Notes under the pieces: model-generated | Seen by the model: only the letters and a program-made list of their open reading frames with translations | The model's database searches: none | Told to the model about the DNA's origin: nothing | Origin: an uncultured Planococcus sp. | GTDB taxonomy: Bacteria; Bacillota; Bacilli; Bacillales_A; Planococcaceae | Assembly: GCA_947502505.1 (NCBI GenBank) | Contig: CANNAE010000001.1 | Span: 549,265 to 613,264, forward strand | Length of the DNA: 64,000 bases | Direction of reading: 5' to 3' | Position numbers and translations under genes: made by a program | Part shown: positions 1 through 7,924 of the stretch, piece by piece | How positions within the stretch are numbered: position 1 is the first letter of the stretch | How the letters are laid out: each line of letters begins with the position of its first letter

Positions 1-273
1 CTCGTCATGGAACACCAGAATTTCCTCATCATTGGTCATGCGGATATCGATTTCAAAACCGTGGACGCCGAGTTCAGCGGCGCGGTCAAAGGCTGCCATC
101 GTATGTTCCGGCGCAAGTGAACTGCCGCCGCGATGGGCCAAGACGATCGGATGGCCGTAATCGAGAACGGCTTTTTGAGGCCGTTTCTGCGGTTCGGTAA
201 ATGCTTTTGAGCCAGCCCATGCTGCTGCACCGACAGCGGCGGCGGCCAGGCCGATTTTAGTTTTCTTACCCAT
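1..273 (-). CDS. Glycerophosphodiester phosphodiesterase, N-terminal part
   Basis: The first 91 codons are present on the minus strand and the gene runs off the left edge. Translation gives a short hydrophobic, alanine-rich N-terminus after a lysine pair (probable signal peptide or membrane anchor). The GDPD signature follows: HRGG, then PEHTMAAFDRA, GVHGFEIDIRMT and FHDE, which hold the catalytic His and the metal-binding Glu/Asp of the TIM-barrel family. Such enzymes hydrolyse glycerophosphodiesters to glycerol-3-phosphate and an alcohol. The ATG at 273 has a strong AGGGGG ribosome site. It is transcribed divergently from ylbG. The family call is firm; substrate and full length cannot be seen. 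Confidence 0.9.
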   Translation of the reverse strand, partial: MGKKTKIGLAAAAVGAAAWAGSKAFTEPQKRPQKAVLDYGHPIVLAHRGGSSLAPEHTMAAFDRAAELGVHGFEIDIRMTNDEEILVFHDE

Positions 274-305
274 TATGTATTACCCCCTGTTTTGGTAGTA
301 TCCAC

Positions 306-335
306 ATTATAGCGGAACGCTTCACTTGCTGTCAG
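306..335 (-). promoter_or_regulatory. SigA-type promoter of the GDPD gene
   Basis: Reading the minus strand, CTGACA (335-330) and a perfect TATAAT (311-306) are separated by 18 bases. The start codon lies about 30 bases downstream of the -10 box. Confidence 0.6.
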
Positions 336-344
336 TTTATTCGG

Positions 345-374
345 TTGCGGCTTTTTTTAGACCTATGGTATTCT
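345..374 (+). promoter_or_regulatory. Possible promoter of ylbG
   Basis: TTGCGG (345-350) and TATTCT (369-374) with an 18-base spacer lie just before ylbG. Both boxes are imperfect, so this is a weak call. Confidence 0.3.
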
Positions 375-398
375 AGAGTTTAGAAAAGAGGGATAGAT

Positions 399-671
399 AT
401 GCATGATCGCCAAGGTCTGATTGTCTATGTGCATCAGCTCAAACAAGCAAAGTCCTTGAGGAAGTATGGACACGTCCATTTCATTTCCCGCAAATTGAAA
501 TATGTCGTCGTCTACATGGACCAGGACAAAATCGAAGCCACGAAAGAAAAATTAACCAAACTGCCGTATGTCAAGAAAGTGCTGGAATCCCAGCGGCCTT
601 TCCTTAAAACGGAATATGAAAACGCCAAGCCGGATAAAGCGAAAGAATACGATTATAAAATCGGCTTGTGA
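399..671 (+). CDS. ylbG: YlbG family protein (DUF2129)
   Basis: A 90-residue cytoplasmic protein of the YlbG/DUF2129 family, the same length as the Bacillus subtilis protein. Its function is unknown. Basic residues are frequent, and the conserved block around residues 10-65 ([12 protein letters not shown], then [20 protein letters not shown]) matches the family as I remember it. The ATG has an AGAGGG ribosome site. In B. subtilis it lies between ylbF and rsmD; here ylbF is replaced by the divergent GDPD gene. A small convergent gene separates it from rsmD. Its TGA directly abuts the stop codon of that convergent gene, and no terminator hairpin lies between them. Confidence 0.9.
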   Translation: MHDRQGLIVYVHQLKQAKSLRKYGHVHFISRKLKYVVVYMDQDKIEATKEKLTKLPYVKKVLESQRPFLKTEYENAKPDKAKEYDYKIGL

Positions 672-1052
672 TCATTGCATCGGCGGAATATAATGGTTGA
701 GCCTGAGAATGGCAATGAGATGGCCAAAATAAATTTTGGTGTCTGCGTATTGCGAGGAATGCTTAACGTCCATGCGAATCGGCTCATGGCCTAATTGCTT
801 GACTGTTTCCTCAAATACCGCCAGTCGCTTCGATCCGTCCGGTATGCCTTCTCTACAGAGATAGATCGGCATGAAATTGCCTTCTTGTGCTGGCTGGAAG
901 GCAGCGGCAACGGAAACCACAGGCTGGCCGTCTTTCGTTTTTGAAACGAAAACGAATCCATGCATGAACCGTTCTTTATTGCTTTCCATTAATTGGCGAA
1001 GTTCATATATATCGCCGTACCCTTCTCCAAGCTCGATAAAACGTTGTATCAT
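672..1052 (-). CDS. Small conserved Bacillales protein (sometimes mislabelled methylthioribose kinase)
   Basis: A 126-residue protein beginning MIQRFIELGEGYGDIYEL and ending LNHYIPPMQ, features I recall from a conserved Bacillales family (DUF7147). Databases often carry it as methylthioribose kinase. I see no P-loop, kinase catalytic loop or DFG-like motif, and the protein is far too short for that enzyme, so the kinase label is not supported. No signal peptide or membrane segment is visible. The start at 1052 is preceded by GGAAAGGA. It sits between ylbG and rsmD on the opposite strand. Function unknown. Confidence 0.8.
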   Translation of the reverse strand: MIQRFIELGEGYGDIYELRQLMESNKERFMHGFVFVSKTKDGQPVVSVAAAFQPAQEGNFMPIYLCREGIPDGSKRLAVFEETVKQLGHEPIRMDVKHSSQYADTKIYFGHLIAILRLNHYIPPMQ

Positions 1053-1135
1053 TTAAAACACGTCCTTTCCAGAATCCATTCTAACATTAAGGGCGGCACT
1101 TGCAGTACTAAAATGATAAAGTAAGAGGCGATAGT

Positions 1136-2181
<1,046 letters not shown>

Positions 2182-2183
<2 letters not shown>

Positions 2184-2206
2184 GTCACGTGACACGTGGC
2201 TTTTTG
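2182..2206 (+). terminator. Terminator after coaD
   Basis: A 9-bp stem with one wobble pair (AAGTCACGT against ACGTGGCTT) and a 3-base loop runs into five T residues. The stem starts inside the coaD stop codon. Confidence 0.65.
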
Positions 2207-2238
2207 TTGTGGTGTGACCGAAAAGGAGAGGATATGCG

Positions 2239-3264
2239 GTGAAAAGTAAAAAACTATGGTTTTTTGTGCTGGTGATGGCGCTCGTCGTGTTTGTCAGCTC
2301 CTACCGGCTGGATGCATATATATCACGCCCGGGAGACGCATACGAGCTATCGCCCCTGGTGGAAGTCGCAGGGGGGGATGAAGACGATGAGGGGACACTC
2401 AGCTTGATGACCGTCACGATGTTCAATGCCACGCCTGCGTTATACGTAATGGCCCAATTTCAGGAAGGCTATAAAGTGCTTGACCCGGAACAAGTGAGAA
2501 GCCCTCATGAAAGCGATGAAGAATACAATGTCAGGCAGTTGAAGCTTATGTCCGACTCCCAGGTCAACGCGCTGCAAGTGGCTTTTGAAGAGGCGGGCAA
2601 GCCGTATGAAGTATCGAGCAACGGCGTCTTCATCCTGAATGTGCTAGAAGACGGTGCGGCTGCCGGTGTATTGTCGCCTGGCGACCGCTTGTTGGAAATT
2701 GATGGGCAAGCCTATGCTTCCATGGAAGAGTTCCTTGAGTACTTGAGCGATAAACAAGTGGGGGATGAAGTGGAATTGGTGATCGAGCGCGATGAGCGCA
2801 ACATCAAGCAAAAAGTCACGCTCGCCCCGCTGCCGACAGAACCTGAGCGCGCGGGCATCGGCATTTCTTTTGTAGAGGATAAGGAAATCGAAACGACTCC
2901 GGATGTCTCGATCGATTCCGATACCATCGGTGGCCCATCCGCCGGGCTGATGTTCACTTTGGAAATCCTGAATCAATTGCTCGAAGAAGACATCACCCAT
3001 GGGTATGAAATTGCCGGCACCGGGACGATGGAAAGTGACGGGACGGTCGGGCGCATCGGCGGGATCGACCAAAAGGTCATTGCGGCAGACCGCGCCGGCA
3101 TCGATATTTTCTTTGCGCCGGATGACGAGGCCGTCTCTGATTTGCCAAGCAATTTCGAAGTCGCGCGGGAAACGGCAGAGGAGATCGGTACCGATATGGA
3201 GATCGTCCCGGTCACCGATATCGATGCGGCACTCGATTATTTGTCGGAACTATCGCCCAGGTAA
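2239..3264 (+). CDS. ylbL: YlbL/SepM-like PDZ and Lon-type serine protease
   Basis: A 341-residue membrane-anchored protease of family S16. A basic start and one hydrophobic helix (about residues 5-22) place the rest outside the membrane. A PDZ domain (about 130-195, with GAAAGVLSPGDRLLEIDG) precedes the Lon-type domain. That domain has the Ser-Lys dyad in GGPSAGLMFTLEIL and GGIDQKVIAADRAG. Homologues cleave exported peptides or division factors; the substrate here is unknown. The start is GTG with AAGGAGAGG upstream; a nearby ATG at 2234 is in a stopped frame. Its 3' end overlaps the convergent tmcAL by 28 bases. Confidence 0.93.
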   Translation: MKSKKLWFFVLVMALVVFVSSYRLDAYISRPGDAYELSPLVEVAGGDEDDEGTLSLMTVTMFNATPALYVMAQFQEGYKVLDPEQVRSPHESDEEYNVRQLKLMSDSQVNALQVAFEEAGKPYEVSSNGVFILNVLEDGAAAGVLSPGDRLLEIDGQAYASMEEFLEYLSDKQVGDEVELVIERDERNIKQKVTLAPLPTEPERAGIGISFVEDKEIETTPDVSIDSDTIGGPSAGLMFTLEILNQLLEEDITHGYEIAGTGTMESDGTVGRIGGIDQKVIAADRAGIDIFFAPDDEAVSDLPSNFEVARETAEEIGTDMEIVPVTDIDAALDYLSELSPR

Positions 3265-4451
3265 ATAGGCGGTGTCGTGTATTCTTTTTTCAATGAGTCT
3301 GCGCCGATCGCTTGAAGATAAAGTGCTGAAGCGCGGATGTCGAGCTGTCCCATATTTCCTGTCAAATCCGCAGCGCGGCTGATGACAGGGAGCGGGATGG
3401 CTTTTTTCTGTTCGTTCAAGTAGCGCCTGCCCTTATGCGTCATGCCGAGCAAGCGGAGATATTCCGGATGCTTGGCGGCTTGTGCTTCCTGTTTTGTGTA
3501 GCCGGTAAAAATGTGCGTCAGCATGCGTTGTATGCGCGTCCGGGTAAAGCGTTTGCTTTTTACCCGATTGATGAAGGCATCGAAAGTTTCCGAGCGCTTG
3601 GCCGACTCATGGATCAGGTTTTCGATGCCTTCTGTCACTTCAGCAAAACGGGCCAGCGCTTTTGGCCCCTCGCGCAAAATCGTGAAGCGCAGCATCGGAT
3701 AGAATCTTTGCCAGTCGACAAAGCCTTGCTGCTCCGAGTGGACGCGTTCGAGCAGGCGGATGCTGCTTGATGGCAAATACGGCGCTAAATCGCCAAGTTC
3801 ATCGCCTTCAAAGAAAGCATTGCGGATGCCTGTCGCGCTGGCAATCGCCACACCCTGCTCTAGCGGGTCGTGGTAGCCCGCGCCGATGCGCTGGATTGTC
3901 AGCGGCGCCATCGCGCTATTGAGCGTATGTGCAGCTTCTATATAATGATAGCCGAGAATATTATTCGGCTTGGTCAAATCGGCATAATGGCCGCTGCCTT
4001 TCGTTAAGGACAGATATGCGTCATTCAGCGCTTTCGGGTAACTGATGCCCGTCTGGACCCTCTCGTGGATGACCTGTTCATAGCGCTCTCTTTCACTGTT
4101 CAATAATTCCAGGCTGTTCAGGAACGGTTCGATCGTGCCTTGTTCGCTGCCAAAGCAAAAAGAAGCACATCCGCTAGCATCGAGCAATTCAATGGCGCCA
4201 CGCGCAAATTCGGAAGCCTGAGCCGTCGCAAAGGCATAAGGCAATTCGATGACCACATCGACTCCAGCCGACAGCGCCATTTCCGTACGCGTCCACTTAT
4301 CGGCAAACGCCGGCTCGCCGCGCTGGAGAAATTGGCCGCTCATGACGGCGATGACCACATCGGCACCTGACAGTTCTTTTGCTTTCGCCGCGTGATGCAA
4401 ATGGCCATTATGGAAAGGGTTATATTCAACAACGATTCCTGTCGCTTTCAT
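3237..4451 (-). CDS. tmcAL: tRNA(Met) cytidine acetate ligase TmcAL
   Basis: A 404-residue member of the YlbM/TmcAL family, which uses acetate and ATP to make N4-acetylcytidine at the wobble position of elongator tRNA(Met). The N-terminal nucleotidyltransferase-like motif EYNPFHNGHLHH (HxGH) is at residues 9-20, and VVIELPYAFATAQASEFARG follows. Length matches the family. An AAGGTG ribosome site precedes the ATG. The gene faces ylbL and their coding ends overlap by 28 bases. It is divergent from the ylbN-rpmF operon. Confidence 0.94.
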   Translation of the reverse strand: MKATGIVVEYNPFHNGHLHHAAKAKELSGADVVIAVMSGQFLQRGEPAFADKWTRTEMALSAGVDVVIELPYAFATAQASEFARGAIELLDASGCASFCFGSEQGTIEPFLNSLELLNSERERYEQVIHERVQTGISYPKALNDAYLSLTKGSGHYADLTKPNNILGYHYIEAAHTLNSAMAPLTIQRIGAGYHDPLEQGVAIASATGIRNAFFEGDELGDLAPYLPSSSIRLLERVHSEQQGFVDWQRFYPMLRFTILREGPKALARFAEVTEGIENLIHESAKRSETFDAFINRVKSKRFTRTRIQRMLTHIFTGYTKQEAQAAKHPEYLRLLGMTHKGRRYLNEQKKAIPLPVISRAADLTGNMGQLDIRASALYLQAIGADSLKKEYTTPPIYLGDSSDK

Positions 4452-4482
4452 TACAGCACCTTCTTTTGGTATGATTAGTTCT

Positions 4483-4512
4483 AGTATAACGATGAGCGAA
4501 TTATGGTGACAA
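4483..4512 (-). promoter_or_regulatory. Promoter of tmcAL
   Basis: On the minus strand TTGTCA (4512-4507) and TATACT (4488-4483) are 18 bases apart, about 30 bases before the tmcAL start. Its -35 box lies back to back with that of the ylbN promoter. Confidence 0.6.
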
Positions 4513-4521
4513 GATTTTTTC

Positions 4522-4550
4522 TTGACATCGTTTGTTCTACATTATATAAT
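4522..4550 (+). promoter_or_regulatory. Consensus SigA promoter of ylbN-rpmF
   Basis: A perfect TTGACA (4522-4527), a 17-base spacer and a perfect TATAAT (4545-4550). This is the only full-consensus promoter in the window, fitting a highly expressed ribosomal protein operon. The leader is about 22 bases. Confidence 0.9.
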
Positions 4551-4578
4551 CAACTTTGTTGTCTTGAGGTGATTACTT

Positions 4579-5115
4579 ATGAAAATAGCGATTCAACAGC
4601 TACAAAAGTATCGTAACGACGGGATGCCAATTGACCAATATGTTCAATTGGATGAGGCGAAAAAGCGCAATAGTGATATTCGCGCCGTATCTCCTATACA
4701 CGTCACAGGACACTGTACGATTGGTTCGCAACAAATGACGTGCATGCTCCATCTTGAAGGGACGCTTACGCTGCCCTGCGCAAGAACTTGGGAAGATGTC
4801 GAATACCCGATCAGCATCGACACCGTGGAAATCTTCGATTGGTCTGAAAAAGGCCGTGAAGAAGGCGAGAACGAATATGTTCACACGGTTACGACTGAAG
4901 TTATCAATCTTCAGCCGATTTTAGAAGAGCTGATCGCCCTTGAAGTCCCTATACAGGTCTTCAAGGAAGACTCGGAACAAACCGTCATCAAAGGCGGCAA
5001 CGACTGGTCTTATTTGTCAGACGAAGAAGTTCAAGCCGAGAAGGAAGAAGCACAATCAAAACCGGATCCAAGACTGGCTGATTTAGCCAAGTATTTCGAT
5101 CAGACAGATGAATAG
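4579..5115 (+). CDS. ylbN: YceD family protein YlbN (DUF177)
   Basis: A 178-residue acidic cytoplasmic protein of the DUF177/YceD family, which is found next to rpmF in most bacteria. In some species it is linked to 23S rRNA accumulation; its exact role is unclear. The core GTLTLPCARTWEDVEYPI keeps one conserved Cys after an earlier Cys pair (residues 49 and 58 region). The C-terminal third is Glu/Lys rich. The ATG is preceded by GAGGTGAT. It shares the consensus promoter and the downstream terminator with rpmF, so the two form an operon. Confidence 0.92.
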   Translation: MKIAIQQLQKYRNDGMPIDQYVQLDEAKKRNSDIRAVSPIHVTGHCTIGSQQMTCMLHLEGTLTLPCARTWEDVEYPISIDTVEIFDWSEKGREEGENEYVHTVTTEVINLQPILEELIALEVPIQVFKEDSEQTVIKGGNDWSYLSDEEVQAEKEEAQSKPDPRLADLAKYFDQTDE

Positions 5116-5139
5116 AATCATTGTAAGGAGGTGTCACCA

Positions 5140-5316
5140 ATGGCTGTACCGTTCAGAAGAACATCCAAAACCGCTAAAAGAAAACGCCGTACGCATTTCA
5201 AGCTTTCCGTACCTGGTATGGTAGCGTGCCCAAGCTGTGGCGAAAGTAAATTGGCTCACCATGTCTGCAAAGCATGTGGATCATACAAAGGCAAAGAAGT
5301 AGTAGCTAGCAAATAA
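5140..5316 (+). CDS. rpmF: 50S ribosomal protein bL32
   Basis: A 58-residue ribosomal protein with the basic N-terminus [19 protein letters not shown] zinc ribbon (CPSCG and CKACG) follows, so this is the zinc-binding form. The true start is the ATG at 5140, seven bases after a perfect AAGGAGGTG. An in-frame GTG at 5131 is inside that ribosome site and would add residues not found in the family. It ends the ylbN-rpmF operon. Confidence 0.97.
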   Translation: MAVPFRRTSKTAKRKRRTHFKLSVPGMVACPSCGESKLAHHVCKACGSYKGKEVVASK

Positions 5317-5332
5317 AACAGTATTTGCTTAG

Positions 5333-5373
5333 AAAAAGGTTATCTGGAGGCCATGGCTCCGGATAACCTTTTT
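5333..5373 (+). terminator. Strong terminator after rpmF
   Basis: A 17-bp stem with one wobble pair (starting AAAAAGGTTATC and closing GGATAACCTTTTT) and a 7-base loop. The 3' arm ends in a T run. Confidence 0.9.
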
Positions 5374-5418
5374 CATTTGCCGAAAAACAGGTAAAATGGA
5401 GCCTGAGGTGAGCAAATC

Positions 5419-6171
5419 ATGGCATACACAATCGAAACCCAAAATGGAATAGTGACTTTCACGATCGACCGGCCGCATATCCGCAATGCCGTCAACGAAC
5501 AAGTGATGGAAGGGCTTGAAGAACTGGCCATTCGCGCAAGGGAACAAGATATCCGCTTCGTCATCATCACGGCAACGGGCGAGCAGGCATTTTGTTCGGG
5601 CGGTGATCTGTCGGTGTTCCACGAACTCAAAACCGAACAGCAAGCTTGGCCGATGCTCAACCGCATGGGACAAGCCCTGTATCGCATCAAGACGATTCCC
5701 GTCCCGGTCATCGCACTCATTAACGGCACCGCAGTCGGCGGGGGCTGTGAAATTGCGACAGCATGCGATTACCGGCTGGTCAGGAGCCATGCCAAATGTG
5801 GCTTTATCCAAGGCACACTGGCGATCACGAGCGGCTGGGGCGGGGGCACTTATCTATTTGAGGCCATTAAGCATGACGCGGCACTCAAAATGCTCAGCGA
5901 TTCCCGTGCCTATTCATCAGCCGAATTGCTCGAGAACGGCTGGGCCAGCGCCATTATCGAAGAGGACGGCGACATTGGCCGATTCCTGGCATCGATGGAC
6001 CGAGTCTTGCCTTCAGTTCACCGGGCGTATAAAGCCATGGCGGTCCGCAAATGGCAGGAAACGAATTTAAAGCAGCGTGTCGACGAGGAAATCCGCGAAT
6101 GTGCCAGATTATGGGCAGAAGAAGCGCATCATTTAGCAGTGGACGGATTCTTGAACAAAAATAAAAAATAA
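5419..6171 (+). CDS. Crotonase-fold acyl-CoA enzyme, possibly a decarboxylase
   Basis: A 250-residue crotonase superfamily protein. The CoA/oxyanion-hole segments are visible: CSGGDLS (about 60-66) and GTAVGGGCEIATACDYR (about 102-118). The Glu of the GGGCE motif (E144 in rat enoyl-CoA hydratase) is kept. The second catalytic Glu (E164 in GQPE) aligns with Gly in FIQGTLAIT. The following segment TSGWGGGTYLFEAI resembles, from memory, the WGG region of ethylmalonyl-CoA decarboxylase (ECHDC1). A classical hydratase function is therefore doubtful. It lies just upstream of an acyl-CoA carboxylase operon but has its own terminator. Confidence 0.85.
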   Translation: MAYTIETQNGIVTFTIDRPHIRNAVNEQVMEGLEELAIRAREQDIRFVIITATGEQAFCSGGDLSVFHELKTEQQAWPMLNRMGQALYRIKTIPVPVIALINGTAVGGGCEIATACDYRLVRSHAKCGFIQGTLAITSGWGGGTYLFEAIKHDAALKMLSDSRAYSSAELLENGWASAIIEEDGDIGRFLASMDRVLPSVHRAYKAMAVRKWQETNLKQRVDEEIRECARLWAEEAHHLAVDGFLNKNKK

Positions 6172-6195
6172 GTCTCCTGCGGGGGATTTTTTTTT
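6170..6195 (+). terminator. Terminator after the crotonase gene
   Basis: An 8-bp stem with two wobble pairs (AAGTCTCC against GGGGATTT) followed by a run of T residues (6187-6195). Confidence 0.6.
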
Positions 6196-6270
6196 ATGCG
6201 AAAACTCTTTCTCCAATCTAGTGATGCAAACGGGCAGGCGGAACATTATGGAAAATATTTTTTTGAATAG

Positions 6271-6300
6271 TTGAAATCGCTTACAAAATTCGTATATGCT
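6271..6300 (+). promoter_or_regulatory. Promoter of the acyl-CoA carboxylase operon
   Basis: TTGAAA (6271-6276) and TATGCT (6295-6300), spacer 18. It lies about 35 bases before the first gene and contains the cre site. Confidence 0.6.
6272..6285 (+). promoter_or_regulatory. Catabolite-responsive element (cre) for CcpA
   Basis: TGAAATCGCTTACA matches every fixed position of the cre consensus TGWNANCGNTNWCA. It overlaps the -35 box and the spacer of the carboxylase promoter, the usual position for repression by CcpA with HPr-Ser-P when preferred sugars are present. The match is read directly; binding is inferred. Confidence 0.75.
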
Positions 6301-6334
6301 ATAGAAGGGAGAAAACTTAGGGGGTATTTCATAC

Positions 6335-7684
6335 ATGAAAAAAATCCTGATTGCCAACCGGGGCGAAATTGCGCGTCGAATCATCCGCACATGCGACCGC
6401 CTCGGTATCGAAACCATCGCAATCCACTCAGAGGCGGATGGGGAACTGCCTTATGTGAGTGAAGCGACAGAAGCGGCAGCGATCGGCCCGAATCCGGTCG
6501 CGCAGTCTTATTTACAAGCAGATAAAATCATTGAAGAAGCCTTGGAACGCCAGGCAGATGCCATCCATCCGGGATACGGCCTGCTATCGGAAAACGCGGA
6601 TTTTGCGCGTAAAGTTAAACAAGCAGGGCTCACTTTCATCGGCCCGGACCCGGAAGTCATTGAGACGATGGGCGATAAGCTCGGCTCGCGGCGCACGATG
6701 AAGCAAGCGGGCGTACCGGTCGTACCGGGGACAGCTGAAGGGGTATCAGATATTGATGCGGCTGTCTCGGCAGCGAAAGAAATCGGTTATCCGCTAATGT
6801 TAAAAGCGAGTGCAGGAGGCGGCGGCATCGGCATGGTGTTGTGTGAAAATGAGCAAGCGCTCACTCAACAGTTTGATTCGGTCAAGAATCGTGCCAAGGC
6901 ATACTTCGGCGACGATATCGTCTATTTGGAAAAGTTCATCGCCAATGCACGTCATATCGAAGTGCAGATCTTCGGGGATAAGCCAGGCAATATCGTCCAT
7001 TTGTTCGAGCGCAATTGCTCCGTGCAGCGCCGGAACCAAAAAGTCATCGAGGAATCGCCATCACCGGATTTGCCGGAATCCGCAAGAACTAAGCTATGCG
7101 AAGCGGCTGTCCAAGCGGCACGCGCGGTCGGCTACACGAATGCCGGAACGGTCGAATTCATTGTCGATGAAAACAACGATTTTTACTTTTTGGAAATGAA
7201 CACGCGCCTGCAAGTGGAACATCCGATTACAGAAGAAGTGACAGGCGTTGACTTGGTCGAATGGCAAATTCTCGTGGCCAGAGGTGAAGAATTGCCAGCG
7301 CAAGACACAATCCATACGGCCGGCCATTCAATCGAGTACCGTGTCTATGCGGAAGACCCGAAAACTTTCTTCCCGTCGCCAGGCACATTGTCAGTCTTGA
7401 AATGGGGCAGTGGGGCACGCATCGAAACCGGATACGAAGAAGGCAATAAAGTGACGCCTTTTTACGATCCGATGATTGCCAAAGTGATTTTGACGGGTGC
7501 TACACGGGAAGAGGTATTGGAGAAATCCAGAAAGTTCTTCGACGAAACTTCGATTGAAGGCGTGAAGACCAACCTGCCGCTTTTTGACCGATTCATTGAA
7601 TCGAAATCATTTATTGAAGGAAATTATGCGACAGCCGTATTGGCTCAGTGGCTTACACAACAAAAGGAGGAAAAAACAGTATGA
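6335..7684 (+). CDS. Biotin carboxylase subunit of an acyl-CoA carboxylase
   Basis: A 449-residue biotin carboxylase: it carboxylates biotin on the carrier protein using ATP and bicarbonate. Visible parts are the N-terminal KILIANRGEIARRIIRT, the ATP-grasp glycine loop KASAGGGGIGM (about 160-170), the catalytic segment EMNTRLQVEHPITEEVTG (about 288-305) and EYRVYAEDP. Length equals the AccC family. It overlaps the carrier gene by ATGA and heads a three-gene operon with its own carrier and carboxyltransferase. With the cre-containing promoter, this suggests a catabolic carboxylase rather than the housekeeping acetyl-CoA enzyme. Confidence 0.95.
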   Translation: MKKILIANRGEIARRIIRTCDRLGIETIAIHSEADGELPYVSEATEAAAIGPNPVAQSYLQADKIIEEALERQADAIHPGYGLLSENADFARKVKQAGLTFIGPDPEVIETMGDKLGSRRTMKQAGVPVVPGTAEGVSDIDAAVSAAKEIGYPLMLKASAGGGGIGMVLCENEQALTQQFDSVKNRAKAYFGDDIVYLEKFIANARHIEVQIFGDKPGNIVHLFERNCSVQRRNQKVIEESPSPDLPESARTKLCEAAVQAARAVGYTNAGTVEFIVDENNDFYFLEMNTRLQVEHPITEEVTGVDLVEWQILVARGEELPAQDTIHTAGHSIEYRVYAEDPKTFFPSPGTLSVLKWGSGARIETGYEEGNKVTPFYDPMIAKVILTGATREEVLEKSRKFFDETSIEGVKTNLPLFDRFIESKSFIEGNYATAVLAQWLTQQKEEKTV

Positions 7685-7896
7685 AACAACTAACAGCATC
7701 CATGGCCGGAACGGTCTTAAACATTGCGGTATCCGAAGGGGATTCGGTATCTGCGGGCCAAACAGTTATGACCCTTGAATCGATGAAAATGGAAATTCCG
7801 GTAGAAGCGGAATTCGGCGGGCAAGTCGAAAAAGTCGATGTGGAAGTTGGCAGCTTTGTCAACGAAGGGGACACATTGGTGACGCTCGGCGAATAA
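7681..7896 (+). CDS. Stand-alone biotinyl carrier domain protein
   Basis: A 71-residue protein consisting only of a biotinyl domain. The biotin-accepting lysine is in the motif ESMKMEIP (residues 33-40). The ATG at 7681 overlaps the carboxylase stop codon (ATGA) and follows AAAGGAGG with good spacing. Upstream in-frame codons lie within the preceding gene. It carries carboxybiotin between the two catalytic subunits encoded on either side. Short carriers of this kind occur in B. subtilis-type catabolic carboxylases. Confidence 0.93.
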   Translation: MKQLTASMAGTVLNIAVSEGDSVSAGQTVMTLESMKMEIPVEAEFGGQVEKVDVEVGSFVNEGDTLVTLGE

Positions 7897-7924
7897 GGCA
7901 TTTGAATCCAAAGGGGTGGAAGAA

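Noticed and set aside
2644-3072. Long open frame on the minus strand inside ylbL
   Set aside because: It is antisense to a well-recognised gene, has no ribosome site and no family features. The many similar antisense frames elsewhere (for example within carB, ileS, priA and pbpB) were rejected for the same reason.
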